Part shown: one piece after another, positions 34,072-43,246 of the stretch
Layout: the number at the start of each line of letters is the position of its first letter
Position numbering within the stretch: position 1 is the first letter of the stretch
Assembly: GCA_016297005.1 (NCBI GenBank)
Contig: JAEDHK010000001.1
Span: 1 to 64,000, forward strand
Source: Clostridia bacterium
GTDB lineage: Bacteria; Bacillota; Clostridia; Christensenellales; DTU072
Reading direction: 5' to 3'
Length of the DNA stretch: 64,000 nucleotides
Notes under the pieces: generated by a model
Seen by the model: the letters and a program-made list of their open reading frames with translations, nothing else
What the model was told of the DNA's origin: nothing
Database searches by the model: none
Program-made: the position numbers and the translations under genes

Positions 34072-34527
34072 CTATTCGGCTTGAAGGGTTGCAAGGAGAG
34101 CCTTGCAGCCTTTTTCTATTTGATTGTAAGTCAGGCGGAAGTCGCGCGTGAAATAAGGATCGGCGATGTCGCCTTTTTCTTCGGTATAGTCCAAAAGACG
34201 AACGATCTTGCGTTCGGGATCGCTTCCGACGATACGGAGAACGTTTTTTACGTTCGCTTCTTCCATGCAAATAATAAGATCGTACTTGTCATAGTCGCTT
34301 TTTTCCAGTCGAGAAGCGTACTTTTCCGCGCAATCGACGCCGTGTTTTCGCAATTCGGACGCGGCAGGAGGATATACGGGATTGTTTTCTTCTTCATAGC
34401 TCGTCGCACGGGACTCTACGACGTACTCGCCGGCGACGCCGGCGTCTCGGATAAGGCGTTTAAAGACAAATTCGGCCATTGGAGAACGACAAATGTTGCC
34501 TAAGCAAACAAAGACGATTTTTTTCAT
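34072..34527 (-). CDS. Low-molecular-weight protein tyrosine phosphatase
   Basis: 151 aa. The P-loop FVCLGNICRS puts catalytic Cys8 and Arg14 at the N terminus, and DIADPYF near residue 123 supplies the general acid Asp. Such enzymes dephosphorylate protein Tyr or Arg, often in capsule or stress control. It overlaps the bioY stop by four bases (ATGA), so it is the last gene of the lipase-thiN-bioY-phosphatase operon. Confidence 0.93.
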   Translation of the reverse strand: MKKIVFVCLGNICRSPMAEFVFKRLIRDAGVAGEYVVESRATSYEEENNPVYPPAASELRKHGVDCAEKYASRLEKSDYDKYDLIICMEEANVKNVLRIVGSDPERKIVRLLDYTEEKGDIADPYFTRDFRLTYNQIEKGCKALLATLQAE

Positions 34528-35075
34528 AGTTTCAGGAAAGGATGGTATTTTTTCAGAAGATCGGAGACGATAACAGACAAGGATATCTTAGCGACGTCGA
34601 AGAGAACGAACGGAAATACGCATAAGGTCAGAGCGGTATAGAAGGAGATCGCTTTTCCGTTCCTGCCGTATACAAAAACGAACCATAACGTACCCGCCGC
34701 ATAGCAAAGGATCAATCCGACAAAGAGACCGAAGATACGTAAGGGTTTGTTTTTCCGGTCAAAAAGAAAGTAGGCGACGCCGGAAGCAAGAAAGCCGAGG
34801 ATGTATCCTCCCGTCGCACCTGCCAAAGCAGGTATGCCGCTTTTAAAGCCGGAAAAAACGGGCACGCCGACCAATCCGAGAAGTATATAAATAAGTATGG
34901 CCAAAGTTCCTTTTTTCGCGCCCAAAAAGTACAAAGTGAAAAAAATACCGAAAGTCGACATCGTAAAAGGAACGGTAAAATAAGGAACGGTAATCCATGC
35001 GCATACCACGTTTAAGGCGACAGAGACGGCGATGAAAGCGATAGATTTTGTTGGTATTCTTTTTAGTGTGTGCAT
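34524..35075 (-). CDS. bioY: Biotin ECF transporter S component BioY
   Basis: 183 aa with six hydrophobic helices. The BioY hallmark block GLVGVPVFSGFKSGIPALAG with GATGGYILGFL (two halves of one conserved stretch, about residues 65-95) is clear. It binds biotin in the membrane and works with shared EcfA/A'/T subunits encoded elsewhere. No biotin-repressor box is recognisable upstream, since it lies inside an operon 16 bases after thiN. Confidence 0.93.
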   Translation of the reverse strand: MHTLKRIPTKSIAFIAVSVALNVVCAWITVPYFTVPFTMSTFGIFFTLYFLGAKKGTLAILIYILLGLVGVPVFSGFKSGIPALAGATGGYILGFLASGVAYFLFDRKNKPLRIFGLFVGLILCYAAGTLWFVFVYGRNGKAISFYTALTLCVFPFVLFDVAKISLSVIVSDLLKKYHPFLKL

Positions 35076-35091
35076 TTTTCACTTCCGAAAT

Positions 35092-35688
35092 TTATTTTTC
35101 GACGAATACGAGTACGCCGCCTGATTGCAGACTGAATCGGAACTCCTTCTCGATCGTTTTATTGGATAAGCCTATGGTATCGGCGCAGGTCAGCGTCAGC
35201 CCTTCGAGCGGGTAATGCAGTCCTGCGGAAGATAAAAACTTCGCCGGACTTCCGAGCGGCAGCACGGAAACTCTTTTGCCGATCGGGCAACGAAAAGAGA
35301 AGTCCTTTTCGGTATAGAATACCCGTTCTGTCGGGGTGTTGATCTCCGCTTGCAGAGATAGGTCGCAGGCGATTTTCAGCAGGAAGAGGTTGGATAGTTG
35401 CATGTCCATTCTTCCGCCGTCGGCGCCGTAAAGGACCGCTTTTTCATATCCCTTTTCGGCCGCATAACGAATGGCTTTTTCGCCGTCGGTATAATCTTTA
35501 TCGGTAGGACAGGTCAGCGTGGAGACTCCTTTCGGAACGGCGCCCAGGCTATCGAAGTCGCCGATAACGACAGTCTTCTTTTCAACGCCGACGATCCGTA
35601 AATAACCGCCGTCGGCGCAAATCAATTCTTTTTCTTCTATCTCCGGCAGGGCCGCGGGAGAATTCAGAATAATAGCGGCGCTTCGCAT
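35092..35688 (-). CDS. thiN: Thiamine pyrophosphokinase
   Basis: 198 aa. Makes thiamine diphosphate from thiamine and ATP. Conserved motifs: ICADGG, VIGDFDS, CPTDKDYTDGEKAIRYA and YGADGGRMDMQLSNL, with the usual Asp metal ligands. The C-terminal thiamine-binding beta domain follows (residues 120-198). The start codon lies three bases after the lipase-like gene's stop. Adjacent bioY makes a small vitamin-acquisition group. Confidence 0.93.
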   Translation of the reverse strand: MRSAAIILNSPAALPEIEEKELICADGGYLRIVGVEKKTVVIGDFDSLGAVPKGVSTLTCPTDKDYTDGEKAIRYAAEKGYEKAVLYGADGGRMDMQLSNLFLLKIACDLSLQAEINTPTERVFYTEKDFSFRCPIGKRVSVLPLGSPAKFLSSAGLHYPLEGLTLTCADTIGLSNKTIEKEFRFSLQSGGVLVFVEK

Positions 35689-35691
35689 ATA

Positions 35692-37386
35692 TCAGATCCG
35701 TGCGTTTTTCCTTTTCAGAGCGACCAAAAGGCAAATCAGCACGATAATGGCGGCGCCTATGCAAACGGCGATGATCTTAACGTCCGTTTGGAGCGGCTTT
35801 GTTTCGTCTTTGAGCGCGACGGCTTTGATTTCTTCACTTACGGTGGTTATTCCGTTGGATCCGACGTCCACTTCTACCGGGGCGCATACCGCCGTGTCGC
35901 CGTCGTAGACGACGATGGAATAATTTCCGTCGGTTACTCCGCTGAAAAAGAATTTTCCCTTTAACGATTTTACCGTGGCGACTTCTTTATCGCCGGATAG
36001 AAGTTTTACGTCAAGACTTTTTTCGGATTCGGTTATCGTCCCGGACAGACAGCTCGGGAGGGCGGTCGGAGGAACTTCTTTATACGTGACCGGATCAACT
36101 CGGACGAACGTGGTTTCGTTCTGATAGATCGGGTTGCCGTTTTTGATGGACGGATCCTTTTTTTGCGCAAAGGCAAGGCCTTTTAACGCGCGGATGTGGT
36201 CGTCGCTTGCTTTAAAAGAGGGGACTTCTACGCCGCCGTTATCCTCCGACGGATCCAGGTACATAGTCGTGAAGTAGTAGTCCACCGCCATGGTGTGGGT
36301 AGGCGTGAAGGGATACAGTAGGCGCTGGGCGTAAAGATCATACAGTTCTTGCAGATAGACCCATGCGATGTTGTCCGTAAATAGTTTTGTGATCTTTTTG
36401 GTTTCCTCTTTTGGAAGAAGTTTTCCTGTTGCGATAGAAAGGGGAGAATCGTAATAACGATAAACCATAGCGTCGTTTGCGCCGTAGGCTTCGATCGGAA
36501 TACCGTGGTTTGCGACGTTGGCGGCGGCTTCGGCGGCAAGACGGGAGGCAGACTTCGGTTGATCTGCCGGAATAACTTCTCCGGTGGTATCTACCGTGCC
36601 TGAGCAAAGACGGGAACCGAGATAGGGGTCGAGCAAAGTAACGCGGTCGGGCAAATAGTCAGAAGAGATATCTCCGCGGTCATAAGCGCTGCATAGCGCC
36701 TGGCTGACGGCTAACGTGAGTTGCCCGCCCATCGAGTGCCCCACGAGTTGCAGATGGCCGGAAAAATCCTTTCCGAGCGCTTCGACAATGCAGTCGCGAT
36801 ACAGATAAGTTACCGTATGCTTCGGATTGCGCTCGTCGTGCCATTTTGTATTTTGGTATTTTCCGTTTTCGTCCGTATAAGAGAAAGTCATGCACGACTC
36901 GTCTTGGTTGTTGGTCGTTACCCAGAATTTTATTTCTTCGGTAAAGGCGCAGTCCGCGAGTTGATTCCAATAAAAAACGCCGACGTTATATCCCTGATCG
37001 ATCAGCGGTTGATAAAATTCTCCTTCGTATTTATACGGATCGAATTTCATTAATTCGACCATATACTCGTAGTTGTTGTCTTTCAGGCTAAGCCCCTCGC
37101 GACATTTGAGGCCCTCGTGCATCATTTTCATGCCGTGAGCATAGATGAGAGTGGGCTTCGTCGGATCGAAGTTGGTGGCCTTGTTTGCCGCGACGGGTAC
37201 GTCGCTACCCGATTGATACCAGTAGATCCCGTACGTCAGTTCCGAAAAATCGGAGCTGTCAAATTCAGAAGCGGGTATATTATACGCGTGCGCGTCCGCA
37301 TTGACCGTCGGAACGGAAAAAAGGACCATGGCGAAAAGAATAACGAATGCCGCCAGAAACAAAGGTAGGGTCTTTTTTTTCAACAT
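35692..37386 (-). CDS. Membrane-anchored alpha/beta-hydrolase (lipase-like) surface protein
   Basis: 564 aa from the ATG at 37386 (GAGAGG upstream; the frame extends to 37422). Signal peptide (1-30), then an alpha/beta-hydrolase with an oxyanion-type YAHGMK near residue 85 and nucleophile elbow GHSMGG near 230. A CnaB/carboxypeptidase-regulatory-like beta-sandwich covers about 445-525 (LSGTITESEK to VAL), and a single membrane helix with a basic tail (IIVLICLLVALKRKNARI) anchors the protein facing outward. No sortase motif. Substrate (lipid or ester) unknown. First gene of the thiN-bioY operon, although the link is only positional. Confidence 0.78.
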   Translation of the reverse strand: MLKKKTLPLFLAAFVILFAMVLFSVPTVNADAHAYNIPASEFDSSDFSELTYGIYWYQSGSDVPVAANKATNFDPTKPTLIYAHGMKMMHEGLKCREGLSLKDNNYEYMVELMKFDPYKYEGEFYQPLIDQGYNVGVFYWNQLADCAFTEEIKFWVTTNNQDESCMTFSYTDENGKYQNTKWHDERNPKHTVTYLYRDCIVEALGKDFSGHLQLVGHSMGGQLTLAVSQALCSAYDRGDISSDYLPDRVTLLDPYLGSRLCSGTVDTTGEVIPADQPKSASRLAAEAAANVANHGIPIEAYGANDAMVYRYYDSPLSIATGKLLPKEETKKITKLFTDNIAWVYLQELYDLYAQRLLYPFTPTHTMAVDYYFTTMYLDPSEDNGGVEVPSFKASDDHIRALKGLAFAQKKDPSIKNGNPIYQNETTFVRVDPVTYKEVPPTALPSCLSGTITESEKSLDVKLLSGDKEVATVKSLKGKFFFSGVTDGNYSIVVYDGDTAVCAPVEVDVGSNGITTVSEEIKAVALKDETKPLQTDVKIIAVCIGAAIIVLICLLVALKRKNARI

Positions 37387-37449
37387 ATAAAGAAACCTCT
37401 CTACGAATAATAATTTTATCAAAAATTATTATCGCAAAAAAACAAACGG

Positions 37450-37478
37450 TTGTCAAGGCGCAAAGAGAAAGCTATAAT
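37450..37478 (+). promoter_or_regulatory. Promoter of the YgjP-like gene
   Basis: TTGTCA (37450-37455), 17 bp, TATAAT (37473-37478); a GTG start codon follows at 37485, six bases after the box. This decides the start, because longer reading frames overlap the promoter. Confidence 0.78.
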
Positions 37479-37484
37479 AAAAAG

Positions 37485-38192
37485 GTGGAGATTATTGTAA
37501 AAACAGACGGGCCCATCGGTATGATTACCGTGCCCGTCGTGCGTAAAAAAATCAAAAATCTAAATCTGCGCGTCCGCTCGGACGGGTCCGTCGTCGTTTC
37601 CGCGCCCGTCTATGCGACGGAGAGGCAGATCAAAGCTTTTGTCGAAAGTAAAAAAGAATGGATACAAAGTCAGCTCGGAAAGCGCGAAAAAGAATTGCGC
37701 GAGCAAGAAAAAACCTCGCTTGTCGTTGATGGGAAAATCCGCTACCTGGGTAGAACATATACTTTCATTTCTTTGGAAGGGGATCTCGGAATTAATATTA
37801 TAGGAGACTTTTTTGCTGTTTATTCATATGGCGACCATGCTCGGACGCTTGATGCGTGGTGGCGAAAAACCGCATTCGAGATCTTCCGGAAAGAGATCGA
37901 TCGGCAATACGAAAAAATTTTTCGTCCGCTGATAAAACAAAAGCCCGAACTCTACGTTCATCGAACGACGTCGAGATGGGGCAGTTGTAATTTCGTAAAA
38001 TACCGTATCAATATGAACGAACTACTGATCAAAGGCGATATGGAAGGTATAGAATACGTCGTCCTGCACGAAATGGCGCATCTTATTTATCCCGATCACG
38101 GGAAAGGATTTCACGCTTTTCTGGCGGCACACATGCCCGACTATCGGGAAAGAAAGCGACGTTTGGCGGAGATCAACAAAAAAACTATTTAA
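37485..38192 (+). CDS. YgjP/DUF45-type zinc metallopeptidase
   Basis: 235 aa from a GTG at 37485. The open frame could be read from 37347, but that would include the promoter and the divergent gene's leader. N-terminal beta-rich half (VRRKIKN-like start through SAPVYATERQIKAFV), helical middle with KEWIQSQL, then the zinc site HEMAHLIYPDHGKGF (HExxH plus a His ten residues on) near residues 185-200 and RWGSC upstream of it, all typical of the UTP/YgjP family (PF01863). Substrate unknown. Leaderless GTG initiation is predicted. Confidence 0.88.
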   Translation: MEIIVKTDGPIGMITVPVVRKKIKNLNLRVRSDGSVVVSAPVYATERQIKAFVESKKEWIQSQLGKREKELREQEKTSLVVDGKIRYLGRTYTFISLEGDLGINIIGDFFAVYSYGDHARTLDAWWRKTAFEIFRKEIDRQYEKIFRPLIKQKPELYVHRTTSRWGSCNFVKYRINMNELLIKGDMEGIEYVVLHEMAHLIYPDHGKGFHAFLAAHMPDYRERKRRLAEINKKTI

Positions 38193-38303
38193 AAACAATT
38201 CCCGGCATTTGTATTCGGCACGTTTTCCGGCTTTGTGCCGCAATTTTACCGTTCGGACGTCACACGACGGAGAGCAGGTGTTTTTGCTATTCGTTTTTCG
38301 GGC

Positions 38304-38342
38304 GCCCGCGGCATAGTCGATGACGCGGGCAAGTCTTTTTTT
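38304..38342 (+). terminator. Terminator after the YgjP-like gene
   Basis: Stem GCCCGCG (38304-38310) / CGCGGGC (38324-38330) with a 13-base loop, then eight T at 38335-38342. It faces the converging MFS gene at 38362. Confidence 0.75.
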
Positions 38343-38361
38343 CTTACGCCTATATTAAAAA

Positions 38362-39882
38362 TTAAGTATTTCCGGCAGTTTCTTCGGCGCCTGCGGAAGT
38401 AACGAAATCTCCCGTGACAGTGCCACCGGCGGCAACGGAAAGAGCCATGGCGTTGGTCATGCCTTCGCGTTCGAGACGACGTTCTTCCAGGTCCTTATGT
38501 ACCTTAGCCATCGTCTTCTTGTCGAGACGAATGATAAGATAGGGAAGAGTGGAGAAGAAAGTGCTGACGACGCTGCCGATAATGAAGATATAAAAAATCC
38601 AACGGATGGTATTGTCGCTTTGAATGACGGCGTCGCCCGAGCGGAAACCGATGGCGCTGAAGACCCAGGCGTAGATGAGCGGATTGAGAATACTGATCGG
38701 CGCCGCGATCCATCCGCCGACGAGGTCGGTCGTCGATTCGTTACGAATACCGTACTTCCATTCGAAGTGGTCCCAAACGTCCGTCTCAAACATATTGGTG
38801 GCGACGGTGGAGACGTATTCGAACACGGCGGCGAAACAGCGCGTGCCGAACAGCGCAAGAATTAGCCAGATTGACGTGCCGTAACCGGTAATAAGAATAA
38901 TCAGGTTGGCGATGATGAGCATTGAGTTATAGATAATGATAACATGTTTTGCCGAGAAGCGATTAAAGATCTTTTTGCTCGAGATAAGTCCGAGCCAGGC
39001 AAAGACGCCGGCAACGCCCCAGATAAAGCTCTGCAGAGAGTAGGCTCCGTAGCAGTACATGATGACGTAGGGCGTGGCGATGACTGATAGATAAGAGAAG
39101 AAAGATCCGAGCGAGTTGAGCCACATGATCATTTTGTTTTTGTTTTTGAAGACCATGCCTAAGTTCTTCCATGGTTTTTCCGCATGACGGATCATAACGC
39201 GCTCCGACAGGTTTTTAGCAGTAATAAGACCGAGAATACTGATAACGCCGAGCAGGAGGGACATGATGATAAAGATCGTACGAATGCTGAAACCGAACCG
39301 CGGACCGAAGTCGATCAGAATGGGAAACATACTCGGTAACGTGGTAGAGATGGTCGAGAACGCTTTCGAAATAGAAAAGGCTCTTTCTCTTTCGGACGCG
39401 TTTTGCGTGATACACTTCGTGATGCCGTTCCAGGCGGTGTTGCAAAAGCCGGCGGATATACCATATAAAATATAAGTGGCATAGATCCAGACGAGCGCCG
39501 TTTTACTTCCGCTCGAGAACGGGTTCAGAAAGAACATGATCGCGAGCGCCGCCGTTAAGGGAGCGGTCACGATCAAATAAGGGCGGAAACGTCCCCACTT
39601 GGACTTCGTGGAGTCTTCCATAAGAGAAATGATCGGACCTTGGATATAACCGATAATGGAAGAAACGGTCATCAGAATACCGAACGTAGCTACGTCTACG
39701 CCGAGAGCCATGACCATGAACATGTTGACGAACGACGTGTTGGAAATAAGGTGTTGACTCCCGCTCTTACCGAAGTCGGTCAATCCGTACGACCATATTT
39801 CTTTTGTCGACATACGCGTACTGGTCGATTCTTCTTCTTTCCACTGTTTTATGAATTTGCCGAACTTTCCTTTTCCTTTCAT
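38362..39882 (-). CDS. MFS transporter, GPH-like (second copy)
   Basis: 506 aa from the ATG at 39882, chosen for AAGGAG ten bases upstream. Twelve hydrophobic helices between residues 45 and 465; N-terminal arm with STKEIWSYGLTDFGKSGSQH, MFS signature DSTKSKWGRFRPY after helix 2, and VWDHFEWKYGIRNE late, a pattern of glycoside-cation symporters. It resembles the carrier at 16214 in layout but is a distinct gene. The C-terminal 40 residues are Ala/Gly/Thr-rich with no charge pattern. Probably a sugar or glycoside carrier. It stands alone, divergent from groES. Confidence 0.85.
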   Translation of the reverse strand: MKGKGKFGKFIKQWKEEESTSTRMSTKEIWSYGLTDFGKSGSQHLISNTSFVNMFMVMALGVDVATFGILMTVSSIIGYIQGPIISLMEDSTKSKWGRFRPYLIVTAPLTAALAIMFFLNPFSSGSKTALVWIYATYILYGISAGFCNTAWNGITKCITQNASERERAFSISKAFSTISTTLPSMFPILIDFGPRFGFSIRTIFIIMSLLLGVISILGLITAKNLSERVMIRHAEKPWKNLGMVFKNKNKMIMWLNSLGSFFSYLSVIATPYVIMYCYGAYSLQSFIWGVAGVFAWLGLISSKKIFNRFSAKHVIIIYNSMLIIANLIILITGYGTSIWLILALFGTRCFAAVFEYVSTVATNMFETDVWDHFEWKYGIRNESTTDLVGGWIAAPISILNPLIYAWVFSAIGFRSGDAVIQSDNTIRWIFYIFIIGSVVSTFFSTLPYLIIRLDKKTMAKVHKDLEERRLEREGMTNAMALSVAAGGTVTGDFVTSAGAEETAGNT

Positions 39883-40107
39883 GGTCCGATAACTCCTTGC
39901 GCGTAAGGCTATTAAAAATAAAGACTTTTTTAAGTATATCATATAAATGCGTTTTTGTACAGGGGTAATATTTGCGACGTGTAGTAATTTTTTTATTCGC
40001 GGATTCAGGAATTATTCTTTTTTTCGTCGAATTGTTTTTTAACGAGCACAAAACGGACCCTTTCGACAAAAAAATTTTTTATTTGCAAAAAAAATGTTCT
40101 CATTCGC

Positions 40108-40136
40108 TTGATAATGGAAAAGGGAGGTGCTATAAT
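40108..40136 (+). promoter_or_regulatory. Promoter of groESL
   Basis: TTGATA (40108-40113), 17 bp, extended -10 TGCTATAAT (box 40131-40136). The CIRCE element begins three bases after the -10, covering the transcription start. The 200 bases between this and the divergent MFS gene are AT-rich with no gene. Confidence 0.82.
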
Positions 40137-40138
40137 GG

Positions 40139-40165
40139 TTAGCAGTCAGACACGAAGAGTGCTAA
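40139..40165 (+). promoter_or_regulatory. CIRCE element (HrcA operator)
   Basis: TTAGCAGTC - 9 bases - GAGTGCTAA: the right arm is exact, the left arm has one change (G for C at position 7) from the consensus TTAGCACTC. It overlaps the predicted start site of groESL, the standard HrcA repression position. hrcA itself is not in this window. Confidence 0.93.
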
Positions 40166-40196
40166 CAATTCGAAAAAGATTTTTAAGGAGGCAAGT

Positions 40197-40484
40197 ATGA
40201 CTTTAAAACCGTTATTCGACAAAGTTGTCATTAAGCAGGAAGAGCAGAGAGAGACCACGGCAAGCGGGATCATTCTGACCGGAAACGCCAAAGAAAAACC
40301 CGTTATGGCTACCGTTATCGCGGTCGGTCCCGGCGGTATCGTGGATGGAAAAGAAGTCAAAATGGAAGTAAAGATCGGAGATAAGATCCTTTATTCCAAA
40401 TATGCGGGGACGGAGTTCAAATTGGACGACGGCCCGGTGACCATCATTCGGCAGAGCGACATTCTGGCGATCGTGGTCGACTGA
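40197..40484 (+). CDS. groES: Co-chaperonin GroES
   Basis: 95 aa, full length. N-terminal LKPLFDKVVIKQ, mobile loop around SGIILTGNAKEKPV (contacts GroEL), and C-terminal ILAIVVD. Caps the GroEL chamber during ATP-driven folding. AAGGAGG lies nine bases before the ATG; groEL follows after 26 bases. Confidence 0.97.
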   Translation: MTLKPLFDKVVIKQEEQRETTASGIILTGNAKEKPVMATVIAVGPGGIVDGKEVKMEVKIGDKILYSKYAGTEFKLDDGPVTIIRQSDILAIVVD

Positions 40485-40510
40485 TAACATAAATAAGGAG
40501 GCTATTACTT

Positions 40511-42133
40511 ATGGCAAAACAATTTAAGTACGCCGAAGAGGCGCGTAAAAGCCTGGAAGCAGGCGTCGACGCTTTGGCCAACACCGTCAAACTGACGCTC
40601 GGACCTAAGGGAAGAAACGTCGTTCTGGAAAAGAAATTCGGTAGTCCGCTCATTACCAACGACGGCGTTACCATTGCAAAAGAAATCGAACTGAAAGACC
40701 CCTTCGAGAACATGGGGGCGCAACTTATCAAAGAAGTCAGCACCAAGACCAACGACATTGCCGGCGACGGCACCACTACCGCCGCTGTTCTTGCGCAGGC
40801 TATCATTAAAGAAGGTCTGAAAAACGTTGCCGCCGGAGCCAATCCGATGGAACTCAGACGCGGTATTCTCAAAGCCACCGATAAAGTTGTGGAAGAATTA
40901 AAAAAGAACAGCAAAGAGATCGGAGAAAAGTCCGAGATCGCCTCTGTCGCCAGCATTTCTGCCGGAGACGAAAAGATCGGCGCGCTGATCAGCGAAGCTA
41001 TGGAAAAAGTCGGAAAGGACGGCGTTATTACCGTTGACGAAAGCAAGACCATGCTGACCGAACTGAACGTTGTCGAAGGAATGCAATTCGATCGCGGTTA
41101 TGCCAGCCCCTATATGGTCACCAATGCCGACAAGATGGAAGCGGAAATGGATAACCCCGTCATCCTCATTACCGACAAAAAGATCTCTTCCATTCAAGAA
41201 ATTCTGCCCGTTCTGGAAGCCGTCATGAAGAGCGGTCTGAAACTGCTTATCATAGCCGAGGACTACGAAGCCGAGGTGCTCGCTACCCTCGTCGTCAATA
41301 AGATCAAGGGCGTTCTGAACGTCGTTGCCGTTAAGGCTCCGGCTTTCGGCGACAGAAGAAAGGCTATGCTCGCCGATATCGCGGCTTTAACCGGCGGTAC
41401 CGTCGTCAGCGAAGAAATGGGGCTGGAACTCAAAGACGCCACCGTCGCCGTGCTCGGCAGAGCAAAGACCGTCAAAGTCAATAAGGATTATACCACTATC
41501 GTTGACGGTGCCGGCAATCCCGAAGACATCAAAGCTCGCATCAATCAGATCAAGGCCGAACTCGCCGTTTCTACGTCGAGCTACGATAAAGAAAAACTGC
41601 AAGAAAGATTGGCGAAGCTCTCCGGAGGGGTCGCCGTTATCAACGTCGGCGCCGCAACTGAAGTGGAAATGAAGGATACCAAACTTCGCATTGAGGACGC
41701 CCTTTCCGCCACGAGAGCAGCTGTGGAAGAAGGCATTGTGGCAGGCGGCGGTATTGCTCTTCTGGCCATCTCCAAGACGCTTAAAGCTTTCGCCGAAAAA
41801 TTGGAAGGAGACGAAGCCACGGGCGCTAAGATCGTCTGCAAAGCGTTAGAAGCCCCCATCCGTCAGATCGCGGCCAACGCGGGCGTAGACGGCGGCGTGG
41901 TCGTCAATACCATCCTGAAAGCGGAAAAAGCCAACTATGGTTACGACGCCGGCAAAGACGTCTATTGCGACATGATGGAAGCCGGTATCCTCGACCCGAC
42001 TAAGGTTACCCGTAGCGCGCTTCAGCACGCAGCTTCGGTCGCCGCAACTCTGCTTACCACCGAGGCTCTCGTTGCCGATATCCCCGAACCTCCGGCGCCG
42101 GCGCAACCCCCGATGGGCGGAGATATGTATTAA
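40511..42133 (+). CDS. groEL: Chaperonin GroEL
   Basis: 540 aa. Family blocks are intact: LGPKGRNVVLEKKFGSPLIT, AGDGTTTAAVLA (ATP site with the catalytic Asp region), apical domain with VEGMQFDRGYASPYM, and AVEEGIVAGGG. The C terminus ends in a short Pro/Met/Gly tail (PPMGGDMY) rather than a long GGM repeat. Transcribed with groES under CIRCE control; terminator at 42171. Confidence 0.98.
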   Translation: MAKQFKYAEEARKSLEAGVDALANTVKLTLGPKGRNVVLEKKFGSPLITNDGVTIAKEIELKDPFENMGAQLIKEVSTKTNDIAGDGTTTAAVLAQAIIKEGLKNVAAGANPMELRRGILKATDKVVEELKKNSKEIGEKSEIASVASISAGDEKIGALISEAMEKVGKDGVITVDESKTMLTELNVVEGMQFDRGYASPYMVTNADKMEAEMDNPVILITDKKISSIQEILPVLEAVMKSGLKLLIIAEDYEAEVLATLVVNKIKGVLNVVAVKAPAFGDRRKAMLADIAALTGGTVVSEEMGLELKDATVAVLGRAKTVKVNKDYTTIVDGAGNPEDIKARINQIKAELAVSTSSYDKEKLQERLAKLSGGVAVINVGAATEVEMKDTKLRIEDALSATRAAVEEGIVAGGGIALLAISKTLKAFAEKLEGDEATGAKIVCKALEAPIRQIAANAGVDGGVVVNTILKAEKANYGYDAGKDVYCDMMEAGILDPTKVTRSALQHAASVAATLLTTEALVADIPEPPAPAQPPMGGDMY

Positions 42134-42170
42134 TATAAAGCGTTGATTGGAAACAAATTCCTGTCAGAAG

Positions 42171-42195
42171 AAAGCCACCTTTTTGGGTGGCTTTT
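42171..42195 (+). terminator. Terminator after groEL
   Basis: Perfect 9-bp stem AAAGCCACC / GGTGGCTTT, 6-base loop, then TCGTTT. It lies between groEL and the converging metallophosphoesterase gene and may serve both. Confidence 0.82.
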
Positions 42196-42198
42196 CGT

Positions 42199-43104
42199 TT
42201 ATTTCATGTCGTTTCTTTTCAGATGGAAAGTATAGCGGCGATACCAGATCTTATAGAGATAGTTTCGTCCGCGGAAAACGATTTCGTCCGGATAGATTTC
42301 GACGATCATGGCGCAACCGCTATTGATCACGCCGTTGTGGTTGAAGAACATAAAGCAAGGCAGGTTAACGCTATGAATATTACCCACTTTTTCAAACGTG
42401 GAGTAGGACTTTTTCTTGGTAAAGCCCATGTGCGAGTGCCCGCTGAAAAGAACGACGTTTCTGTATTTTTGCAGAACGGCGTTGATTTTATCCGAATCAG
42501 GGCCGAAACCGCCCGTCATATCGTTGTATTCTTTGTCGCCGAACGTCTTGGGCAGGCCGTGCGTTTTGTTGAGAGCGTAGTGGCTGACGACGAAAGCGGG
42601 CTTATCTGTCGGGACGGAAGTAAGTTCCTGATCCAGCCATGCGATCTGTTCATCTCCGATGCGAGCGCCTACGCCGGTGCCCTCGCTGCCCATACAAAGG
42701 AAGGTATACCCTCCGATATCGCGGCGGAAGTAAGGCCGGTCGATCTTTTCTCCCGTGATACGAGTGCCGTACTCTTTGAATAAACCGATGGCTTTTTCGT
42801 AATGGTCTTTACCCTCTTCTCCCGTCGTCCATAGGTCGTGGTTACCCAGACACAGAACGGTAGGAGGCAGATGGCGTTCGGCAAAGACCTCTTCAAGCAG
42901 CTTATAGTGCGCTTCTTCGCCGTGGTCGGTGTTGTCGCCGGCGGTAACGAGGGCATCGAGATATTTGCTGGACGCGACGGAAAGGAGAGCTTTCCGCATG
43001 CGCCTCGCGCGATATTTTTCGTTGCCGCGCATATGGATATCGGCAAAGATGGTAAAGGAAAAAAGCGGATCGGGCCGCAAGGGTTTTAATACGATTCGTG
43101 ACAT
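42199..43104 (-). CDS. Metallophosphoesterase (calcineurin-like)
   Basis: 301 aa from the ATG at 43104, decided by the promoter just upstream; the open frame runs to 43248 but overlaps it. Metal-binding motifs in order: FADIHMRG (Asp-x-His), TAGDNTDHG (GDxxD-like), LGNHDLW (GNHD), VSHYAL and FSGHSHMGF (GHxH). Cytosolic phosphodiesterase or phosphatase of unknown substrate. The start codon follows its -10 box by nine bases: near-leaderless. Confidence 0.88.
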   Translation of the reverse strand: MSRIVLKPLRPDPLFSFTIFADIHMRGNEKYRARRMRKALLSVASSKYLDALVTAGDNTDHGEEAHYKLLEEVFAERHLPPTVLCLGNHDLWTTGEEGKDHYEKAIGLFKEYGTRITGEKIDRPYFRRDIGGYTFLCMGSEGTGVGARIGDEQIAWLDQELTSVPTDKPAFVVSHYALNKTHGLPKTFGDKEYNDMTGGFGPDSDKINAVLQKYRNVVLFSGHSHMGFTKKKSYSTFEKVGNIHSVNLPCFMFFNHNGVINSGCAMIVEIYPDEIVFRGRNYLYKIWYRRYTFHLKRNDMK

Positions 43105-43113
43105 AATAAAAAT

Positions 43114-43142
43114 AATATACCACCGGGAGGGGAAAAAGTAAA
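43114..43142 (-). promoter_or_regulatory. Promoter of the metallophosphoesterase gene
   Basis: Minus strand TTTACT (43137-43142), 17 bp, TATATT (43114-43119). The ATG is nine bases further on, leaving about three leader bases. Confidence 0.72.
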
Positions 43143-43188
43143 TAGTCACTTTCAAAAAAAATGATGCCGAGCTCTTCATTTTGACATC

Positions 43189-43217
43189 TTTACAATCATG
43201 AGGATATCCTATATAAT
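43189..43217 (+). promoter_or_regulatory. Promoter of the acyltransferase-rhamnosidase operon
   Basis: TTTACA (43189-43194), 17 bp, TATAAT (43212-43217). It gives a 23-base leader with TTGGAG as ribosome site. Confidence 0.75.
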
Positions 43218-43246
43218 TAGTTATATTTCTTTTGGAGTTTGTTTTC

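Noticed and set aside
37347..37484. N-terminal extension of the YgjP-like protein
   Set aside because: The stretch contains a good promoter and the leader of the divergent lipase gene; the GTG at 37485 fits the promoter and the family length.
40139..40165. Inverted repeat considered as a terminator
   Set aside because: It matches the CIRCE operator with a 9-base gap directly after the groESL -10 box and has no T run.
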